DNA of 10,945 nucleotides from Vulcanimicrobiota bacterium. GTDB taxonomy: Bacteria; Vulcanimicrobiota; Vulcanimicrobiia; Vulcanimicrobiales; Vulcanimicrobiaceae. The position numbers were made by a program, and so were the translations under genes. This document shows positions 7,184-10,945 of this stretch, piece by piece. A model generated the notes under the pieces. That model was given only the letters and a program-made list of their open reading frames with translations. It was not told the origin of the DNA and did no database searches. Where the stretch lies: NCBI GenBank assembly GCA_027306845.1, contig DAHUYY010000045.1, positions 1 through 10,945 of the forward strand. Reading direction: 5' to 3'. How positions within the stretch are numbered: the first letter of the stretch is position 1; each line of letters starts with the position of its first letter.

Positions 7184-7942
7184 CTAGTGACCGAACGAAC
7201 GCGCGATGCCGACGAACGGTATCACGAAAGCGTCGCGATCGGCGAGCTCGTGATAGGGAAAGAACATCGAGAGATTGATATACCGAACTCCGTAGGTGAA
7301 CGAATAACGGCGATTGCTCACGCGATTGGAGAGCGACGCATCGACCTGCGAACCTACCTCGGGGAAGGCAAACCTAACGCCTTCGTCGCCATCGGCATCG
7401 TTCGTCGGTTCGTACTGAACGAGACTCGCCGAAAGGTGCGGATTCACGGCGAGGTCGGCGTGCCACTGCGAGTGCAATGTTGAGTAAATCTTGCTCCGAA
7501 TTTCGTAACGCATTCCAACGATACGCGACGAATTTGCGGAGTTCTCGCCGAAAAGTTGATTGGTTTGGTATATCGAATTTTGATTGTAGATCGTTTCCCC
7601 GATCCCTAAGGAGGTAATCGCGTTGATGCGATAACGCACCGCGGTGTTGATATACGACGCCTGCACGCTGGCAAGACCGCTATTCATCCCCCCCGTCGAA
7701 CTCACTGGCACGGGCCCAAGCGAGCTGGCGATCTCGGCGAAGAGGCTCCAGCGCTTCTCGGAGGTCGTGATACGGAGCGTCGGAGCCGGCTGCAGGGAAA
7801 CCGCCGAGGTACCGCCGCTCTCGATGTGGCTTCCGCTCACGACGAGCGCACGCAGTTCGATACGCGTGGTCGCGGCATCGGCGGGGTGTGCGAGCCCAAA
7901 AACAACAAGAAATAGCGCGCCGCATCGTAGGAGCGTCTTCAC
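7184..7942 (-). CDS. Exported beta-rich envelope protein, unknown function
   Basis: I do not recognise this family. I chose GTG 7942-7940 because AAAGG (7950-7954) lies seven bases before it and the product then begins with a clean signal peptide: Lys2, Arg6, a hydrophobic core, and probable cleavage after HPADA near residue 23. An ATG at 7957 and another at 7984 are in frame but lack a ribosome site. The mature part of about 230 residues has no long hydrophobic stretch. It shows alternating polar/apolar segments rich in Tyr, Ser and Asn (SYINTAVRYRINA, RYSFTYGVRYINLSMFF), which suggests an outer-membrane beta-barrel or similar surface protein. The last residue is His, not the terminal aromatic common in barrels, so this is tentative. 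It follows tag after 81 bp with no clear terminator between. Confidence 0.65.
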   Translation of the reverse strand: MKTLLRCGALFLVVFGLAHPADAATTRIELRALVVSGSHIESGGTSAVSLQPAPTLRITTSEKRWSLFAEIASSLGPVPVSSTGGMNSGLASVQASYINTAVRYRINAITSLGIGETIYNQNSIYQTNQLFGENSANSSRIVGMRYEIRSKIYSTLHSQWHADLAVNPHLSASLVQYEPTNDADGDEGVRFAFPEVGSQVDASLSNRVSNRRYSFTYGVRYINLSMFFPYHELADRDAFVIPFVGIARSFGH

Positions 7943-8023
7943 AGTGGAGCCTTTCATGAAGAAGTGCGATAGGAGGGGCCACATTAAACGCCCGCTATGC
8001 AGCTCCTCTACTCGGTGCTCCCT

Positions 8024-8578
8024 TCAAGCCCGGAAACAGTCGGCGCTGTGGTCGTCAACGATGCCGACCGCCTGGAGGTAGGAATAAACGATCGTGGGGC
8101 CGACGAAGCGAAAGCCGCGCGCGTATAGATCCTTGCCGATACGGGCCGACAGCGCGGTGCTGGCCGGCAACGCTTCACCGTGCGGTCGATGCGTGACGAT
8201 GGGCCGCCCATCGACGTAGGCCCAGAGCCACTGCGAAAACGATCCGCACTCCCGCGCGATTTCGAGAAACGCACGCGCATTTTCGATGCTCGATTCGATC
8301 TTCCGCCGGTTACGTATCAAGCCATCGTCGGCCATCATCGCTTCGATCTGCCGCGCGCCGAAGCGTGCGACGATCTCCGGTTCAAAGTTTTTATAACGAC
8401 GTCGATAGCCTTCGCGCGTGCGCAAGATCGTCTCCCAGCTTAAACCCGCTTGAGCTCCCTCCAAAACCAACATTTCAAAAAGGTGCCGATCGTCGTGCGA
8501 GGCAACGCCCCATTCTTCGTCGTGGTAAGGAATCGAGAGATCGCTGCGTGCCCACGCACATCGTACGATCGACGTCAT
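8024..8578 (-). CDS. tag: DNA-3-methyladenine glycosylase I
   Basis: This is a base-excision repair enzyme that removes 3-methyladenine from alkylated DNA in the cytoplasm. The 184-residue product matches E. coli Tag along its length (187 residues). It has the four zinc ligands of the family (Cys7, His19, His177, Cys181), the YHDEEWG motif, LEGAQAGLSW with the substrate-pocket Glu40 and Trp48, and RGFRFVGPTIVYSYLQAVGIVDDH near the C-terminus (Arg154 to His177). ATG 8576-8578 is chosen because homology begins there and because it overlaps the stop of hydrolase B as ATGA, which predicts translational coupling. The frame stays open further upstream to 8947, but that part overlaps hydrolase B and has no Tag homology. 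Confidence 0.95.
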   Translation of the reverse strand: MTSIVRCAWARSDLSIPYHDEEWGVASHDDRHLFEMLVLEGAQAGLSWETILRTREGYRRRYKNFEPEIVARFGARQIEAMMADDGLIRNRRKIESSIENARAFLEIARECGSFSQWLWAYVDGRPIVTHRPHGEALPASTALSARIGKDLYARGFRFVGPTIVYSYLQAVGIVDDHSADCFRA

Positions 8579-9456
8579 CGCAGCGAATCGCCGTGAAGGA
8601 GCTCGTCGAAAAACGCAAGCAACGTCGGGTAACTCTTCTCCGTCCGCGCACGCGGCGAATCCGGATCGAACGGATCGTGGTTGAGCGGCTCGACGATCAA
8701 CTCTTCGTAGGTGGCATCTGCGCCGTGGGCGCGCCAGCGATCGACGAGTCTCCGCGTCGCGAGATTGTTCACCGCCGGGTCGCGTGCGACGACGACGGCC
8801 CGAATTTTTCGTGCGAGCGGAGCCCTGCGCCGCGCGGCGCGGTAGGTCGCGTCGGCGATCCGCATCACCGCAGCGACCGCGCGTGTCGGGAAGCGCGGAT
8901 AGGCTGCGGCCGGACGGAAACGCTCGCGCAAATCCGGGTCCCACCAAATATGGACGTTCGGAACGATCCGCGCCCCGAACATGATGGCACGACTGAGCGG
9001 ACGAGAAAAGCGCAATACCGCAAAACCCGGACAGACCGGAACCGCAAGCGAAATTCCGTTGCGAAATTGTGCCGCGAATGCAGCCAGCGTACCGCCGGTT
9101 GAATGCCCCATCACCGCGACGCGTTCGCCCAACATCGCAGCGATATCGAGCGCATCGTCGAGCGTCTGCATGAGTTCCGCGCTTTTTAGCGCGGCGAGTT
9201 TTTTCGTGAGACGATCGCTCTCGCCGTGATGCGGAAGCCGAATGGCGAGCACGTTAGCCCCCCGCTCGCGTAGCGCCGGGCCGAATTCCGCAAACTGCGC
9301 CGGGTTATTGGTCAGTCCATGAAAGAGGAGCACGCAGAGCGGCCGACCTTACCCATGTAACCATGCCTTCGTGCGCGCCTCGGGAAGAATATCGGGCCCG
9401 TCGAGCGCTTGCATCTTCGCGAGTGCAACGAGCCCCTCTTGAAAGCGGTCGCTCAC
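8575..9456 (-). pseudogene. Alpha/beta hydrolase B (esterase-like), internal stop at codon 36
   Basis: This is a paralogue of the adjacent hydrolase A. GTG 9456-9454 overlaps the stop of A (GTGA), and the same frame runs to TGA 8575-8577, broken only by TAA at 9349-9351. Ignoring that codon, it would encode 293 residues against 299 in A. It has the oxyanion-loop motif HGLT (46-49), nucleophile Ser119 in GHSTGG, the shared WWDP motif, Asp226 in ARDPAVNN and His260 in LNHDPFD, so the catalytic triad is complete. The family contains carboxylesterases and monoacylglycerol lipases such as Est30; the substrate here is unknown. Everything after the stop could be translated by restart at GTG 9333, which would lose the first strand region. 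It may be a new pseudogene, a sequencing error or a readthrough case. Its stop overlaps the tag ATG. Confidence 0.8.
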
Positions 9457-10352
9457 GGCTCGGTGACGATCTGCAATAGCTGCGGAAATACGCGGTCGGC
9501 GATATCGGGATGCCGCTCGGGTTCGATGATATCGTGCGAGATTCGCAACCCGCGGAGGCGCTCCTCGCGAATGCCGACCGCACCCGAAGCGTTCCATGCG
9601 GCGATCAAGCGCCGCACGGCACGGTTATTGACCGCCGCTTCGCGATCGTTTGTTACTGCGACGATACCGTGCGTGCGCGGTGGCGACCGGCGGGCATCGG
9701 CAAGCAACGCATTCGCCAGCCCGTATGCGCGCGCGACGGCATGCGTGCTGTAGCGCGGATAGCCGTGCGCGGGCAACTGTAGTTCGCGTGCGATTGGATC
9801 CCACCAGGCAAAGGCATTGGGTAGTCGCAATGCCGTTCGCGCCAAGACCGGCGCCACCCGATTGGGAAGCCAAGCAAATCCGAGAAACGGGGCGATCGCA
9901 ACCGCGCGTTCCAACGGCTCGTCGTGAGCGAGCCGCAGCGCGAGCGTTCCACCGAGCGAGAACCCCACGACCGTGATCCGCCCGGCGAGCTCGCGCGCCG
10001 CTTCGAGAGCAAGATTCGAACGATCGACGAGTTCGACGGCATCGAGCTTTGCCAGAGCCGTCGTTAAGCGATCGCTGCGACCGTGGCGAGGGAGGCGCGG
10101 CACGAGCACGGCATAGCCGCGCTCGGCGAGAACGAAAGCGAACCGCTCCATCTGCCCCGGGCTCGCCGTCAGCCCATGGAGCAGCAGCGCGGCACGACCG
10201 TTCGGCTCCGGGGGCAGCAGGAAGAAACTGCGACTACGCTCGGCGATCTCCGGAGTATCGAATTGCAGTAAATGTCGCAGCGCCGGGGCCGTGGCGAGGA
10301 ATTGTTCCCGGGCGAGCGAGTCGTCGAGCGAGGAGGGCGGCACAGTGGGCAT
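9453..10352 (-). CDS. Alpha/beta hydrolase A (carboxylesterase/lipase-like)
   Basis: A cytosolic serine hydrolase of 299 residues with no signal peptide. Motifs in order: LLLHGLTASPGQ (57-68), the oxyanion loop; RLPRHGRSD (86-94); nucleophile Ser132 in GFSLGG; WWDP (183-186) after the cap region; Asp236 in VTNDREAAVNN; and His273 in ISHDIIEPE. The layout resembles the Est30/YvaK carboxylesterase and monoacylglycerol-lipase group, so it probably hydrolyses short acyl esters; the natural substrate is unknown. The start is well supported, with AGGAG (10359-10363) six bases before ATG. It leads a three-gene unit with hydrolase B and tag, joined by 4-bp overlaps. It diverges from rocD. Confidence 0.88.
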   Translation of the reverse strand: MPTVPPSSLDDSLAREQFLATAPALRHLLQFDTPEIAERSRSFFLLPPEPNGRAALLLHGLTASPGQMERFAFVLAERGYAVLVPRLPRHGRSDRLTTALAKLDAVELVDRSNLALEAARELAGRITVVGFSLGGTLALRLAHDEPLERAVAIAPFLGFAWLPNRVAPVLARTALRLPNAFAWWDPIARELQLPAHGYPRYSTHAVARAYGLANALLADARRSPPRTHGIVAVTNDREAAVNNRAVRRLIAAWNASGAVGIREERLRGLRISHDIIEPERHPDIADRVFPQLLQIVTEP

Positions 10353-10380
10353 CCTTAACTCCTACGAGCAAGTGTTCCTC

Positions 10381-10412
10381 GAATGCCGGATGAGAGACGC
10401 GCCCCGGCATTC
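10381..10412. promoter_or_regulatory. 9-bp inverted repeat between the hydrolase operon and rocD
   Basis: GAATGCCGG (10381-10389) and CCGGCATTC (10404-10412) are perfect inverted arms around a 14-base centre. They lie in the roughly 100-bp gap between the divergent starts at 10352 and 10459. The position suits an operator acting on one or both promoters. I could not identify convincing -35/-10 boxes here. Confidence 0.4.
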
Positions 10413-10458
10413 CCGCACGCGGCGGTAAACACACATGGCGTTGAAGAGTTCGAGATTT

Positions 10459-10945
10459 ATGAACGCGAGCGATCGAAGTTCCCGCTCCCTTATCGAAGCC
10501 GAAGAGCATTTCGGAGCCCATAATTACCACCCGCTCGACCTCGTCGTCGATGAAGCTCGCGGTTGCTGGTTAACCGATGTCGAAGGAAAGCGCTATCTTG
10601 ACTGCATCAGCGCGTACTCGGCGGTAAATCAAGGGCATTGCCACCCACGCATCGTCGCAGCGCTCGTCGAACAAGCCGGGCGCGTAACCCTCACTTCGCG
10701 CGCGATGCGGAACGATCGCTTACCTGAATTTCTCGAACGCCTCACCCGTCTCTGCGGCTTCGAGATGGCGCTGCCGATGAACACCGGCGTTGAGGCAGTC
10801 GAAACGGCGATTAAACTCGCGCGGCGCTGGGGATACGACGTCAAGGGTATCGCTCCGGATCGAGCTGAAATTATCGTCTTTACGAACAACTTCCACGGGC
10901 GCACGACGACGGTGATCAGCGCCTCGAGCGAACCGGCGTACCGCC
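10459..10945 (+). CDS. rocD: Ornithine aminotransferase, N-terminal part (3' end outside window)
   Basis: A PLP-dependent enzyme that moves the delta-amino group of ornithine to 2-oxoglutarate, giving glutamate semialdehyde, in arginine/ornithine breakdown and proline formation. The 162 visible codons match the family closely: FGAHNYHPLDLVV, LDCISAYSAVNQGHCHPRI, TLTSRAMRND, LPMNTGVEAVETAIKLARRWGY and FTNNFHGRTTT. The PLP lysine lies further downstream, outside the window. ATG 10459 leaves 17 residues before FGAHNY, matching B. subtilis RocD. An in-frame ATG at 10435 and a TTG at 10441 are possible alternatives, and neither has a strong ribosome site. TAA at 10426-10428 bounds the frame upstream. 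It diverges from the hydrolase operon. Confidence 0.93.
   Translation, partial: MNASDRSSRSLIEAEEHFGAHNYHPLDLVVDEARGCWLTDVEGKRYLDCISAYSAVNQGHCHPRIVAALVEQAGRVTLTSRAMRNDRLPEFLERLTRLCGFEMALPMNTGVEAVETAIKLARRWGYDVKGIAPDRAEIIVFTNNFHGRTTTVISASSEPAYR

Noticed and set aside
8579..8947. Upstream extension of the tag frame to 307 codons.
   Set aside because: The extension overlaps hydrolase B, carries no Tag homology, and the ATGA overlap at 8575-8578 marks the natural start.
9349..9351. Reassignment of TAA as a sense codon.
   Set aside because: TAA ends the tricorn and cytochrome c genes in this same window, so the standard code is in use.
1..10945. Mobile elements, tRNA/rRNA genes, CRISPR arrays, toxin-antitoxin or phage-defence modules.
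   Set aside because: I looked for transposase or integrase motifs, terminal repeats, regularly spaced repeats and RNA-gene signatures and saw none; there is also no gap over 300 bases that could hide one.

Overview
The window is a gene-dense, GC-rich bacterial chromosomal segment holding ordinary metabolic and housekeeping genes. I see no mobile element, CRISPR array, tRNA or rRNA. Genes are packed with 4-bp stop/start overlaps, GTG starts are common, and CGATCG palindromes are frequent. A tricorn-type protease, a complete glyoxylate shunt and a lipoprotein cytochrome c suggest an aerobic, heterotrophic, possibly soil-type bacterium. A lineage such as Candidatus Eremiobacterota would fit, but that is a guess from overall flavour and not from any marker gene.

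Plus strand, 1-6671. The window opens inside a tricorn protease gene (C-terminal half, ends 1516). A 200-bp regulatory gap follows. It has a near-consensus promoter (TTGACA, 17 bp, TATAAC) whose -35 box lies inside a 14-bp inverted repeat, then a leader with repeated CATCCAA elements. This drives aceA (isocitrate lyase), joined by a GTGA overlap to aceB (malate synthase). Together they form the glyoxylate bypass, which lets the cell grow on acetate or fatty-acid carbon. As given, aceB carries a single-base frameshift near its 5' end. After two adjacent hairpins come a GT39/ArnT-like membrane glycosyltransferase and a lipoprotein c-type cytochrome.

Minus strand, 6675-10352. Read in the direction of transcription (right to left), there is first a tightly coupled trio: alpha/beta hydrolase A, its paralogue B and tag (3-methyladenine DNA glycosylase I), linked by GTGA and ATGA overlaps. 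Hydrolase B has an in-frame TAA at codon 36. Two exported proteins of unknown function follow: a probable beta-rich envelope protein and a small secreted protein. The last one converges on the cytochrome gene with only 3 bp between the stops.

Plus strand, 10459-end. The start of rocD (ornithine aminotransferase) runs off the window, divergent from the hydrolase operon across a gap carrying a 9-bp inverted repeat.

I did not find an obviously new system. The observations most worth checking are the two single-base lesions in otherwise well-conserved genes, and the regulatory architecture upstream of aceA.
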